Assembly: GCA_018242295.1 (NCBI GenBank)
Contig: JAFECE010000001.1
Coordinates: 124,001 to 188,000, forward strand
DNA: 64,000 nucleotides
Reading direction: 5' to 3'
Origin: Pseudomonadota bacterium
GTDB taxonomy: Bacteria > Pseudomonadota > Alphaproteobacteria > Rhizobiales > Hyphomicrobiaceae
Shown here: positions 39,761 through 47,489 of the stretch, one piece after another
Position numbering within the stretch: position 1 is the stretch's first letter
Layout of the letters: the number at the start of each line of letters is the position of its first letter
Made by a program: the position numbers and the translations under genes
The notes under the pieces: model-generated
What the model was told of the DNA's origin: nothing
The model's input: the letters and a program-made list of their open reading frames with translations, nothing else
Database searches by the model: none

Positions 39761-40516
39761 ATGAACGGTCAATTCGATCTTATTACCTTGATTGCCATCA
39801 TCGTGGCGGTTGCGGCGATCATCAAGCTCCGGAGCGTACTAGGTCATCGTACCGACGACGACGAACAACGTGTCGAGCGTCTGAAAACGCGTGAGCGGGA
39901 TGCGGGACAGCGCCCTGCCGCGGAAACGGCTTCGGCCGACGTCATTACGATGCCGCGGCGTGACCGGGAACAGTTGGCGCCCGCGCCTGCACCCGAAACA
40001 GCGCCCGCGAACGTCGAGGCGCGCATCCGGGCCTATCCCGTTTCAGATCCTTCGGTCACCACGGGTTTTCTCGACATCGCGATGGTCGATCCGAGTTTCG
40101 ATCCCGACGCCTTCCTGGCCGGCGCCGGCAGGGCTTACGAGATGATCGTCTCCGCGTTCGCGGACGGCAACCGCAAGGCGTTGAAGGATCTCTTGAGCAG
40201 AGAGGTCTACGACGGATTCACAGCCGCCATTGCGGAGCGCGAAGCTCGCGGAGAGACGATTGAACAGCAGTTCGTCGGTATCCGGAAAGCCGATATCGTC
40301 GAAGCGGAGCTTAAGAATGGCGTCGCGTCGGTGACGGTGCGCTTCCTCAGCGAGCTCATCTCGGCAACCCGGGACAAGGCGGGCGAGGTTATCGCTGGCG
40401 ACGCGCAGAAGATAAAAGACGTGACGGATATCTGGACGTTCAGCCGCGATATCTCGAGCGCCAAGGCGCGCAGCAACATGAACTGGCGATTGGTTGCAAC
40501 TCAGGCACCAAATTAG
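39761..40516 (+). CDS. Tim44-like domain protein (TimA-type adaptor)
   Basis: 251-residue protein with one N-terminal membrane anchor (FDLITLIAIIVAVAAIIKL) followed by a charged linker and a C-terminal Tim44-like domain (PSFDPDAFLAGAGRAYEMIVSAFADG and RFLSELISATRDKAG, read in segments). Alphaproteobacterial relatives of mitochondrial Tim44 are inner-membrane proteins thought to help assemble or recruit other membrane proteins. The ATG at 39761 sits after GGAGGCGC; an upstream extension to 39494 is not conserved. Divergent from fxsA, followed by mltA. Confidence 0.85.
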   Translation: MNGQFDLITLIAIIVAVAAIIKLRSVLGHRTDDDEQRVERLKTRERDAGQRPAAETASADVITMPRRDREQLAPAPAPETAPANVEARIRAYPVSDPSVTTGFLDIAMVDPSFDPDAFLAGAGRAYEMIVSAFADGNRKALKDLLSREVYDGFTAAIAEREARGETIEQQFVGIRKADIVEAELKNGVASVTVRFLSELISATRDKAGEVIAGDAQKIKDVTDIWTFSRDISSAKARSNMNWRLVATQAPN

Positions 40517-40571
40517 CAAAAGATTAAAAGTGGCGATGTGACCGTGGAGTTGCGAATGTCGCAACACACGG

Positions 40572-41879
40572 ATGAACGCAATGCGTGGGCCAAGTGTCTT
40601 ACGGGCTCTTGGCCCAACTTCTGTGAAAACGGGCCCATTCGAAGCGCTGGTATTCTGTCTCGCAGCGATGCAGATTAGCGGCGCTCCTGCATTCGCCGTT
40701 ACGTCGTCCAACAGTTCTCAGAGCAAAGCTTCGCCTGCGATGACCCCGAGCTCGATCTCCTTCGAGCCAATTTCGTTCGACGATCTTCCCGGCTGGCGAG
40801 ATGACAATCATCTTGCGGCCTGGAATGCATTTCTTGTTTCGTGCGGACCGGTGTTGAAGGTAGGGCCGAAGGACGCGAAGCCCGGCAGCGCAGGTTCGCC
40901 GCAAGAGCTTCTCGATATTTGCACGCGGGCGATGGCGATTGCAAAGTCGAAGGTGCCCCAAACGCTCGAGGGTGCGCGGACGTTTTTCGAGGCGCATTTT
41001 CGGCCCAACCGTGTGACCGGAAGCGATCAACCGGGGTTGCTCACCGGATACTATGAGCCGGTGGTCAAGGGATCGCGAACGCCAGACGAGATCTTCAAGG
41101 TGCCGATCTACCGGCGGCCGCCAGATCTCGTGAATATGGTTCTGGAAAGCGAGCGCGGCGCTAAGTCAGCCGCCCTAACGCATAAGCGCAAAACCAGCCG
41201 GGGTCTCGAGCCCTATTTCACGCGCTCCGAGATCGAGGAGGGCGGACTTTCTGGCCTCGGCCTCGAGCTTCTTTATCTCAGGGATGCGGTCGATGCCTTC
41301 TTCATGCAAGTGCAGGGATCGGGCCGCATCGAACTCCCGAACGGCGACAAAGTCCGGATTACGTATGACGGAAAAAACGGCTATCCCTATACGTCAATCG
41401 GGCGTGTTCTGATCGATGACGGCCATCTGACGGCGGACGAAATGTCGTTGAAGACTTTGAAAAAATGGCTGAAGGCCGACAAAGCCCGGGCGATACCGGT
41501 GATGCGGAAAAATCATTCCTATGTTTTCTTCAAAGAACTGACGGGCGAAGACGCCAAGGCGCCGATCGGCGTCAACAACATACCGCTGCAGCCTCTCAGG
41601 AGCCTCGCTGTCGATACGTGCTACTATGCGATCGGCACGCCGATCTATGTCGATGCACCGCAACTGAAGCATGCGACCGCCTCGGGGGAATTTCACCGGC
41701 TGATGATCGCGCACGACGTCGGCTCTGCGATCAAGGGATCGGAGCGCGGTGACATATTCTTTGGCTCCGGTGACAAGGCGGGGCGGCTTGCCGGAATTAC
41801 GAAGCAACCGGGCCATCTTTACGCGCTGCTGCCCATCGATCGTTCTCACGCGCATAAAACCGTGAGCGGGGGACCGTGA
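40572..41879 (+). CDS. mltA: Membrane-bound lytic murein transglycosylase A
   Basis: 435-residue peptidoglycan lytic transglycosylase. Residues ~24-45 are a hydrophobic export segment ending ISGAPAFA, so a cleavable signal peptide; no lipobox cysteine is seen. MltA domain: GLLTGYYEPVVKGSR, VPIYRRPPDLV; then DAVDAFFMQVQGSGRIELPNG and the 3D domain with LMIAHDVGSAIKGSERGDIFFGSG, which carries the catalytic aspartate region. The stop overlaps the smr GTG (GTGA). Confidence 0.93.
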   Translation: MNAMRGPSVLRALGPTSVKTGPFEALVFCLAAMQISGAPAFAVTSSNSSQSKASPAMTPSSISFEPISFDDLPGWRDDNHLAAWNAFLVSCGPVLKVGPKDAKPGSAGSPQELLDICTRAMAIAKSKVPQTLEGARTFFEAHFRPNRVTGSDQPGLLTGYYEPVVKGSRTPDEIFKVPIYRRPPDLVNMVLESERGAKSAALTHKRKTSRGLEPYFTRSEIEEGGLSGLGLELLYLRDAVDAFFMQVQGSGRIELPNGDKVRITYDGKNGYPYTSIGRVLIDDGHLTADEMSLKTLKKWLKADKARAIPVMRKNHSYVFFKELTGEDAKAPIGVNNIPLQPLRSLAVDTCYYAIGTPIYVDAPQLKHATASGEFHRLMIAHDVGSAIKGSERGDIFFGSGDKAGRLAGITKQPGHLYALLPIDRSHAHKTVSGGP

Positions 41880-42520
41880 AGAAGCAACACGGCCATGGTG
41901 GCGGCAAGGGGCGCCGCCCGATCGAAGACAGTGATGCCGATCAAGACATCTGGCGGCATACCGCGGCGACCATCGAACCTTTGAAACGCGGCAAGCCTCG
42001 CTTCCATCCGGCAAGCGATGCGGTCAAGGCGGGTGTTCCGAGGCCGAAGCCTGGTGCTGAACCTGAGAGGCCGCCGGTTAAGTCTCGCGGCACGCCTGTG
42101 CAGCGGCCCGATGTTTCGCCAGCGAAGCCTCAGGCCGCGAAAACACCAGAGCTTCAGCTTTTCGATCGCAACAGCGTCCGGAAATTGCGCGGCGGCCGCG
42201 CGGAAATCGAGGCCCGCGTCGACCTGCATGGCATGCGCCAGGATGAGGCCCACGCGGAGCTTCGCCGTTTTCTGTTCAGCTGCCAAAGACGGGGGTTGCG
42301 GTTCGTCCTCGTCATCACCGGCAAGGGCAAGACGAACGGCGGATCAGATTCGGAAGAGATTTACAGCGAGCGGCAGCGCGGCGTTCTCAAGCGCAACGTT
42401 CCGCGCTGGCTCGACGAACCCGAATTGCGGGCCATCGTCGTCAGCTTCACGGCCGCCGCCATTCAGCACGGCGGCGAAGGCGCCATCTACGTGCATCTTC
42501 GCTCGAAGAATCGGCTCTAG
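41876..42520 (+). CDS. Smr-domain protein
   Basis: 214-residue protein with a Pro/Arg-rich, probably disordered N-terminal half and a C-terminal Smr (small MutS-related) domain from about residue 115: ARVDLHGMRQDEAHAELRRF, FVLVITGKGK, VPRWLDEPELRAIV and GGEGAIYVHLR. The DLHG and TGKG motifs are those of nuclease-type Smr domains that nick DNA or cut RNA. It begins with a GTG overlapping the mltA stop, so co-translated with it. Confidence 0.9.
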   Translation: MKKQHGHGGGKGRRPIEDSDADQDIWRHTAATIEPLKRGKPRFHPASDAVKAGVPRPKPGAEPERPPVKSRGTPVQRPDVSPAKPQAAKTPELQLFDRNSVRKLRGGRAEIEARVDLHGMRQDEAHAELRRFLFSCQRRGLRFVLVITGKGKTNGGSDSEEIYSERQRGVLKRNVPRWLDEPELRAIVVSFTAAAIQHGGEGAIYVHLRSKNRL

Positions 42521-42524
42521 CTCG

Positions 42525-43046
42525 TCAAAAGCAGGTTTCCTGCAGCTTCTGCAGCGCCTGTCCGATGCCGTTCAGCGAATAGGTGTCGACGACGTTGACG
42601 CCGCGATCGGAGGCAATCGCGATGGTCAGCGAATTGCCTTTCCGCATGGCTTCGACGAGCTTCAGCTCCTGCGTTGAATCGGTGACGAACGCGCGGTCGC
42701 TCGCGCCGAAAAGCTTGAAGCCGGATGGGCTCACCGTGGCGGTGCCCTGCGTATTCTTTTTGATGCGGAAGCCCATGAGAAAGCTGACTTCGGCGCGAAT
42801 GCCATCCTTGGGCCACGCGGAAATATAGGCGTGCGGTGCTTCGCGGGGCGCGTCCGACGGCTCGCTCGTTTTCGGCTGGCTCGTTACGAAGCAGAAGAGG
42901 TGCGGGTCGTTGGTATCGGTCAAAAGCGACCAGTCGCCGTAGGTATTCACGTGCGTCATCGGCTCGGCGCCGAGCGCTGGGCCCCACCCGGCGAGGACAA
43001 GTAAAAAAGCCCCAAACAAAATGTTCCGCACATTCTGCTTCCCCAT
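42525..43046 (-). CDS. IalB-family periplasmic protein
   Basis: 173-residue protein of the invasion-associated locus B family. Signal peptide MGKQNVRNILFGAFLLVL ending ALGAE; mature start HVNTYGDWSLLTDTND matches the family, which is widespread in non-pathogenic Hyphomicrobiales, so the name should not be read as virulence. Two cysteines (HLFCFVTS and the terminal ETCF) may form a disulfide. The ATG at 43046 overlaps the stop of the methylase gene (TGATG). Confidence 0.85.
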   Translation of the reverse strand: MGKQNVRNILFGAFLLVLAGWGPALGAEPMTHVNTYGDWSLLTDTNDPHLFCFVTSQPKTSEPSDAPREAPHAYISAWPKDGIRAEVSFLMGFRIKKNTQGTATVSPSGFKLFGASDRAFVTDSTQELKLVEAMRKGNSLTIAIASDRGVNVVDTYSLNGIGQALQKLQETCF

Positions 43047-43552
43047 CAAGGTCCCCCCTCGCCGATCGGGCGATCGGCGAACCGTGCCAGGCTCTTGATG
43101 CGATCGTACATCACGATCGCGCCGGCCATCGCAACATTGACGCAAAAGGACGTCGGGATCTTGACGACGTAGTCACAGCGCTCGATCAGCGGCTCGGAGA
43201 GAGAGCCAAGCTCGGGTCCGAGTACATAGGCGGCGCGCAACGGATGGCGAAAGCTCGGCAGGTCGATCGCGTCGTCGAGCAGCTCGATGCCGACGAGCTT
43301 GCAGCCGCCGGGCAGCGCCATATCATCAAGGGTGGCCCAATTGTAGTGGGGCAAGTGCAACTGACTTTTCGAGGTATCGGCATGGGCCTCCATGGCCTTA
43401 TAGGTGGCGCCCACGGTGAACGTGAAGCTGGCACCGAAGGCGTGCGCCGAACGCATCAGGTTCCCGAGGTTGAGCGACTTGGACATCCGCTCTGCGCCGA
43501 TAGCGAAATAGCCCTTCGGGTGCGGCGGCCATGTGGTCGCTTTTCTTGACAT
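43046..43552 (-). CDS. SpoU/TrmH-family RNA methyltransferase
   Basis: 168-residue SPOUT-fold enzyme that likely 2'-O-methylates a ribose in tRNA or rRNA. Seen: NLGNLMRSAHAFGASFTFTV (motif 1), AAYVLGPELGSLSEPLIERC (motif 2, SAM knot) and VVKIPTSFCVNVAMAGAIVMYD read in parts (motif 3). It lacks an N-terminal RNA-binding extension, as in small TrmH-like enzymes. Target base not predictable. Overlaps ialB-like by one base. Confidence 0.9.
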   Translation of the reverse strand: MSRKATTWPPHPKGYFAIGAERMSKSLNLGNLMRSAHAFGASFTFTVGATYKAMEAHADTSKSQLHLPHYNWATLDDMALPGGCKLVGIELLDDAIDLPSFRHPLRAAYVLGPELGSLSEPLIERCDYVVKIPTSFCVNVAMAGAIVMYDRIKSLARFADRPIGEGGP

Positions 43553-43604
43553 TGGGTTCGGCTCGTGTGTGTCAGAGGGTTATGCAGCGAGTGGGACGTC
43601 ACAC

Positions 43605-44585
43605 ATGAAGGCAGCTCTTTGCAAGAGCCTTGACGGAGCAAAAAGTCTCGTCGTCGAAACGGTACCGGAGCCGTCGGCCGGTCCTGGGCAGGCGCTGGTC
43701 CGGGTGGCGGCCATTGGGCTCAATTTTGCCGATACGCTGATCACGCGCGGCAAATACCAGTTCAAGCCGGACTTGCCCTTTTCGCCGGGCGCGGAGATTG
43801 CGGGCGTCATCGAAAGCGTGGGCGCGGGCGTGGTCGATATCACGCTGGGCGACGCCGTCATGGCGTATGTGAATTGGGGCGGCGCGGCCGAGAAGATGGC
43901 TATCGATGCCGAGAAGCTGATTCCCATTCCCAGCAATGTGCCGATGACGATCGCGGCGGGGCTCTCGGTAACCTACGGCACGGCCATGCACGGGCTCGCC
44001 GATCGCGGACGCCTAAAGGCCGGTGAGACGGTCGTCGTCACGGGAGCCGCGGGGGGCGCTGGGCAAGCCGCGGTTGAGATCGCAAAACTGATGGGCGCTC
44101 GGGTCATCGCGGTCGTGTCTTCGGAAGAGAAGGGCGCGATCGCCAAAGCGGCAGGCGCCGATGAGTTGATTCAGTTCCCCGGTTCCGATCTCAAGGCCGA
44201 GGTTCGGGCATTGACCAACGGTGATGGCGCCGACGTCGTTTACGACTGCATCGGCGGAGAGGCGGCGGAGCCACTGGTGCGGGCGCTGAATTGGCAGGGG
44301 CGCTTTTTGGTGGTCGGATTTGCGGCGGGAGAAATTCCGAAAATTCCTCTCAATCTATTTTTACTCAGGGGCGCCGAGATAACGGGCGTTTTCTGGGGCG
44401 AAGCCGTGAGGCGCGATCCTGCCGCGCATCGCCGCAATATGCTCCAAGTCGTGAACTGGGTTCGCGAAGGACGTCTCAAGCCTCGCACCCACGCGATCTA
44501 TCCGCTCGAGCGCATCCGCGAAGCTCTGGAGGTGCTGGAGCGGCGTGAGGCGACCGGTAAGGTCGTATTGACGATAGGTTCATAA
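43605..44585 (+). CDS. NADPH:quinone oxidoreductase family protein
   Basis: 326-residue zinc-free medium-chain dehydrogenase/reductase of the quinone oxidoreductase group. Seen: AIGLNFADTLITRGKYQ, PFSPGAEIAGVIESVG, GLSVTYGTAMHGLADR, the NADPH motif VVVTGAAGGAGQAAVEIAKL and VVGFAAGEIPKIPLNLFLL. It lacks the structural-zinc cysteines. Substrate could be quinones or enoyl groups. ATG at 43605; the frame stays open to 43533 but overlaps the divergent methylase. Confidence 0.9.
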   Translation: MKAALCKSLDGAKSLVVETVPEPSAGPGQALVRVAAIGLNFADTLITRGKYQFKPDLPFSPGAEIAGVIESVGAGVVDITLGDAVMAYVNWGGAAEKMAIDAEKLIPIPSNVPMTIAAGLSVTYGTAMHGLADRGRLKAGETVVVTGAAGGAGQAAVEIAKLMGARVIAVVSSEEKGAIAKAAGADELIQFPGSDLKAEVRALTNGDGADVVYDCIGGEAAEPLVRALNWQGRFLVVGFAAGEIPKIPLNLFLLRGAEITGVFWGEAVRRDPAAHRRNMLQVVNWVREGRLKPRTHAIYPLERIREALEVLERREATGKVVLTIGS

Positions 44586-44705
44586 GCCGCGCCTGTGCCG
44601 GCCGTTCAGTTCCGCAATCGCGAAGATTTTTTCCGCTGGTGCGGGCATGGTGCGGCGATATTCGCCCACGGGGGTGTGGCGGGCCATGCTTATTGAGTGC
44701 TCGCG

Positions 44706-45296
44706 ATGCTTATTTTCCCGTTCGTGCGGCGGGGCATTTCGATCATCGCCGTTCTCTGCGTCGTCGATTGCAGCACGTCGGCGCAAACAGTTGCTCATCG
44801 TCCGGTGGTGGACCGGTTCCGCGGTCAAACCACGGTGCCAGTCGATGCATCGGAATTGAACAAAGCCGCGCCCTACACGACGATGTGCGTTCGAAGCTGC
44901 GATGGCTTCTACTTTCCGCTGCACCAGAACGAACGTCCGCTGAACTTTCTCCGGGACGCGCGCGTGTGTGCATCTGCGTGTGGGTCGGAGGCCCGGCTAT
45001 TCTATTTCCCGACCTTTGCGGGCAATTCCGGGACGATGATCGATCTCGCCGGGCACAAGTATGCTGACGAGCCGCATGCCTTCGAATTCAAGCGCGCGAT
45101 GGTGCAAGGATGCGTTTGCAAACCGGCCCCTTGGTCGCGTGAGGCGGCGGCGCGGCACCAGAAATATTCAGCCGAGGCAGCTCAGCGATCGCGTCTCGAA
45201 GCCGCGAGGGCGGGGAAAGCACGCGGTGCGATTTCGGCCGCCAGGTTAAGGAACTATTTTGCATCCGAAGCGCGATCGCAGAAGGCCGTTCGCTAG
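44706..45296 (+). CDS. DUF2865-type cysteine-containing exported protein
   Basis: 196 residues (an alternative GTG at 44697 adds 3). A hydrophobic leader (LIFPFVRRGISIIAVLCVV) suggests export. The core YTTMCVRSCDGFYFPL, then ARVCASACGSEARLFYFP and VQGCVCKP, gives paired cysteines typical of the DUF2865 family found in Hyphomicrobiales. The tail is Ala/Arg-rich. Function unknown. Convergent with thpR, 7 bases between stops. Confidence 0.75.
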   Translation: MLIFPFVRRGISIIAVLCVVDCSTSAQTVAHRPVVDRFRGQTTVPVDASELNKAAPYTTMCVRSCDGFYFPLHQNERPLNFLRDARVCASACGSEARLFYFPTFAGNSGTMIDLAGHKYADEPHAFEFKRAMVQGCVCKPAPWSREAAARHQKYSAEAAQRSRLEAARAGKARGAISAARLRNYFASEARSQKAVR

Positions 45297-45303
45297 GACG
45301 TCG

Positions 45304-45876
45304 TCACCAACTCGCTTCGTTATCGTCGGCGAGAAATCCGAGCCCGCGCATCGGAAAGCGATCTTCGATCCCATAGGGACCGCCGCCGACGCTGGGGCGC
45401 GATGACATCAACAGCGTGCGCGTGACGAAAAACGGTTCGGACCGATAGCCACTGTACCGCGAAAGGAAGTCCGCGACGATTCCGGCATTCGAGTGCTTCA
45501 ACCTCGCGAGCGTGACATGTGGCTTGAATGCGCGCGTATCGGGCGGCAGACCTGCATTTCGCGCGGCTTTCTCGTGAGCGCGCGCCAATTCCTCGAGTTT
45601 CGGAGACGGCACGACAGCGGCGTAGATGGAGCGGGGATCATCGCCGCCGAAAGCGCCGAGCCCCGAAAGGCGCAGCTCAAATCCATCCGGTTCGATGCGG
45701 GCGAGGTTGGCGACAAGCTCGCGCGCTTCGGCGTTGCCGATGTCGCCCATGAACCTCAGCGTGATGTGATAGCTCTCAGGTAACAGCCAGCGCGTACCGG
45801 GCAGAGGAATGCGGAGCCGGTAAAGCTCCTCGCGAATTTCGTCGGGCAGCTCGATGGCGGTGAACAGGCGGGGCAT
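45304..45876 (-). CDS. thpR: RNA 2',3'-cyclic phosphodiesterase
   Basis: 190-residue 2H phosphoesterase family enzyme that opens 2',3'-cyclic phosphates, originally described as 2'-5' RNA ligase. Both catalytic HxTx motifs are present: His37-Ile-Thr in SYHITLRFMGD and His120-Val-Thr in KPHVTLARLK. Start MPRLFTAIELPDEIR is standard. A palindromic repeat lies 48 bp upstream. Confidence 0.93.
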   Translation of the reverse strand: MPRLFTAIELPDEIREELYRLRIPLPGTRWLLPESYHITLRFMGDIGNAEARELVANLARIEPDGFELRLSGLGAFGGDDPRSIYAAVVPSPKLEELARAHEKAARNAGLPPDTRAFKPHVTLARLKHSNAGIVADFLSRYSGYRSEPFFVTRTLLMSSRPSVGGGPYGIEDRFPMRGLGFLADDNEASW

Positions 45877-45924
45877 CGGAGTGTCCTTGCACGCAGACGG
45901 AGGCCAGGGCCTCTTTGTTTCATC

Positions 45925-45968
45925 GCATTTTCTTCACGCGAACCGGTGTCCACTTCGCTTGAAAATGC
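45925..45968. repeat. 44-bp palindromic element, copy 1 (intergenic)
   Basis: Outer arms GCATTTTC / GAAAATGC (8 bp), inner arms GCGAA / TTCGC, and an 11-base centre CCGGTGTCCAC. It differs from copy 2 at 63179-63222 at 4 of 44 bases. One pair of differences (positions 3 and 42) is compensatory and keeps the outer stem. Confidence 0.85.
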
Positions 45969-45974
45969 TTTGGG

Positions 45975-46685
45975 TTACTTTTCCAACGCTTCCTTGTGCT
46001 CAACGTTTTGCACGAGCGTTTCGACGACGGGCAGAATACGTTTGACGATCTCAGCCACTCCGGCCGCCGTCGGATGCAGTCCATCGGGCTGAGTGAACGA
46101 CCGATCCAGCGCTACGCCGTCCAGGAAAAACGGGTAGAGGGGAACGCCGTATTTCGAGGCAAGATCCGGATAGATCGCATCGAAGTCTTTGGCATAGTCC
46201 GCCCCCCAATTGCTCGGCGCCTTCATGCCGGTGAGGAGCACGGGAAGGCCCTTGGCTTTCAACGTGGCCACCATGCTGTCGAGATTGGTGCGGGGCACTT
46301 TCGGGTCGATGCCGCGGAGCGCGTCGTTGGCCCCAAGCTCCATGATCACGGCGTCGGGCTTCGGGTCGAGCGCCCAATCGAGCCGCGCCACGCCATCGGA
46401 TGTTGTATCGCCAGAAACACCGGCATTGACGACGATGACCTTGTGTCCCTTCGCCTCAAGCGCCATCTGAAGCTGAGCGGGGAACGATTCATTGGTTTTG
46501 AGGCCATAACCGGCGGTAAGACTGTCCCCGAAAGCCACAATGGTTGTTGGTCGCGTTTGACCGGCAGCCGGGACTGCGATGCCGGGAGCAGCCATGCAGG
46601 AAAAAATTATTGTGAGGCAGAGTGCCGCTTTTGCAATCAGACTGGGCGCAGTCAGACCGGGAGTGAGGGAAAATTTCACATTCAT
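45975..46685 (-). CDS. Arylesterase / SGNH-type lysophospholipase (TesA-like)
   Basis: 236-residue exported GDSL hydrolase. Signal peptide with hydrophobic core ~18-35. Block I AFGDSLTAGYG holds the nucleophile Ser55; block III GANDALRG holds the oxyanion Asn; block V DGLHPTAAG holds the Asp and His. This matches the TesA/arylesterase group with broad thioesterase, esterase and lysophospholipase activity in the periplasm. It is divergent from an ABC exporter pair; the same esterase-YbbA-YbbP arrangement (tesA-ybbA-ybbP) is known in E. coli, which supports both assignments. Confidence 0.92.
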   Translation of the reverse strand: MNVKFSLTPGLTAPSLIAKAALCLTIIFSCMAAPGIAVPAAGQTRPTTIVAFGDSLTAGYGLKTNESFPAQLQMALEAKGHKVIVVNAGVSGDTTSDGVARLDWALDPKPDAVIMELGANDALRGIDPKVPRTNLDSMVATLKAKGLPVLLTGMKAPSNWGADYAKDFDAIYPDLASKYGVPLYPFFLDGVALDRSFTQPDGLHPTAAGVAEIVKRILPVVETLVQNVEHKEALEK

Positions 46686-46778
46686 TTTTCGGCCCCACAC
46701 ATCTCGCATTTCATAAGTTGACGTAGAGGCTTCGTGCGAACGGTACAAGGCCGCCACGACAATGCAAGGCATCTTAGC

Positions 46779-47489
46779 TTGAGCGAACCCATCATCAAAC
46801 TCGACAATGTGCATCTCTCGCTGACGAGCCGCGCGGGCTCAGTCCATATTCTGCGCGGGGTGACGCTGGCCATCCCGCGAGGGCAGTCGGCGGCAATTGT
46901 CGGACCGTCGGGATCCGGCAAGACGTCGCTGCTCATGACAATGGCGGGCCTTGAACGCGCGACGAGCGGCGAGATTATCGTCTCGGGGCGGAACATCGGG
47001 CCTCTGTCGGAGGATGAGCTGGCGATACTGCGCGGCGCAGAGATGGGTATCGTGTTCCAATCATTCCACCTTGTCCCGACGATGACAGCGCTGGAGAACG
47101 TCGCTTTGCCGATGGAGCTTGCTGGCGATAGCAAGGCATTCGACACGGCGCGCGGTCTTCTCGCTGAGGTCGGGCTCTCGGCGCGCGTCGATCACTTTCC
47201 CGCAGAACTCTCGGGCGGCGAGCAGCAGCGCGTCGCCATCGCGCGGGCGCTCAGCCGTTCGCCGGAAATCATTTTCGCCGATGAGCCGACCGGAAATCTC
47301 GATGGCCGCACGGGTCGTCAGATCATTGACCTCCTGTTCGGACTTCGCGAACGGCGCAAGGCGACGCTCGTGATCGTGACGCACGACAACAAGCTGGCGG
47401 CGATGGCCGATCGCGTCATCCGCATGGCGGATGGGTCCGTCGTTTCCGACGAGAGTACGAATACGGCGATGCATGCGGTGTCGTCGTGA
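46779..47489 (+). CDS. ABC transporter ATP-binding protein, YbbA-like
   Basis: 236-residue ATPase from a TTG at 46779 with AAGG upstream; a GTG at 46734 with AGAGG is an alternative. Seen: Walker [13 protein letters not shown]-loop [19 protein letters not shown], signature [15 protein letters not shown], Walker [13 protein letters not shown] and H-loop VTHD. The sequence belongs to the LolD/MacB/YbbA group that powers FtsX-type permeases rather than solute import. Its stop overlaps the permease GTG (GTGA). Confidence 0.92.
   Translation: MSEPIIKLDNVHLSLTSRAGSVHILRGVTLAIPRGQSAAIVGPSGSGKTSLLMTMAGLERATSGEIIVSGRNIGPLSEDELAILRGAEMGIVFQSFHLVPTMTALENVALPMELAGDSKAFDTARGLLAEVGLSARVDHFPAELSGGEQQRVAIARALSRSPEIIFADEPTGNLDGRTGRQIIDLLFGLRERRKATLVIVTHDNKLAAMADRVIRMADGSVVSDESTNTAMHAVSS

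Noticed and set aside
42525-43046. IalB-like protein as a virulence factor
   Set aside because: The family is common in free-living Hyphomicrobiales; nothing else in the window suggests pathogenicity.
46734-46778. N-terminal extension of the YbbA-like ATPase from a GTG at 46734
   Set aside because: It has a fair ribosome site but gives a leader not expected in the family; the TTG at 46779 fits the usual length better. Not fully excluded.
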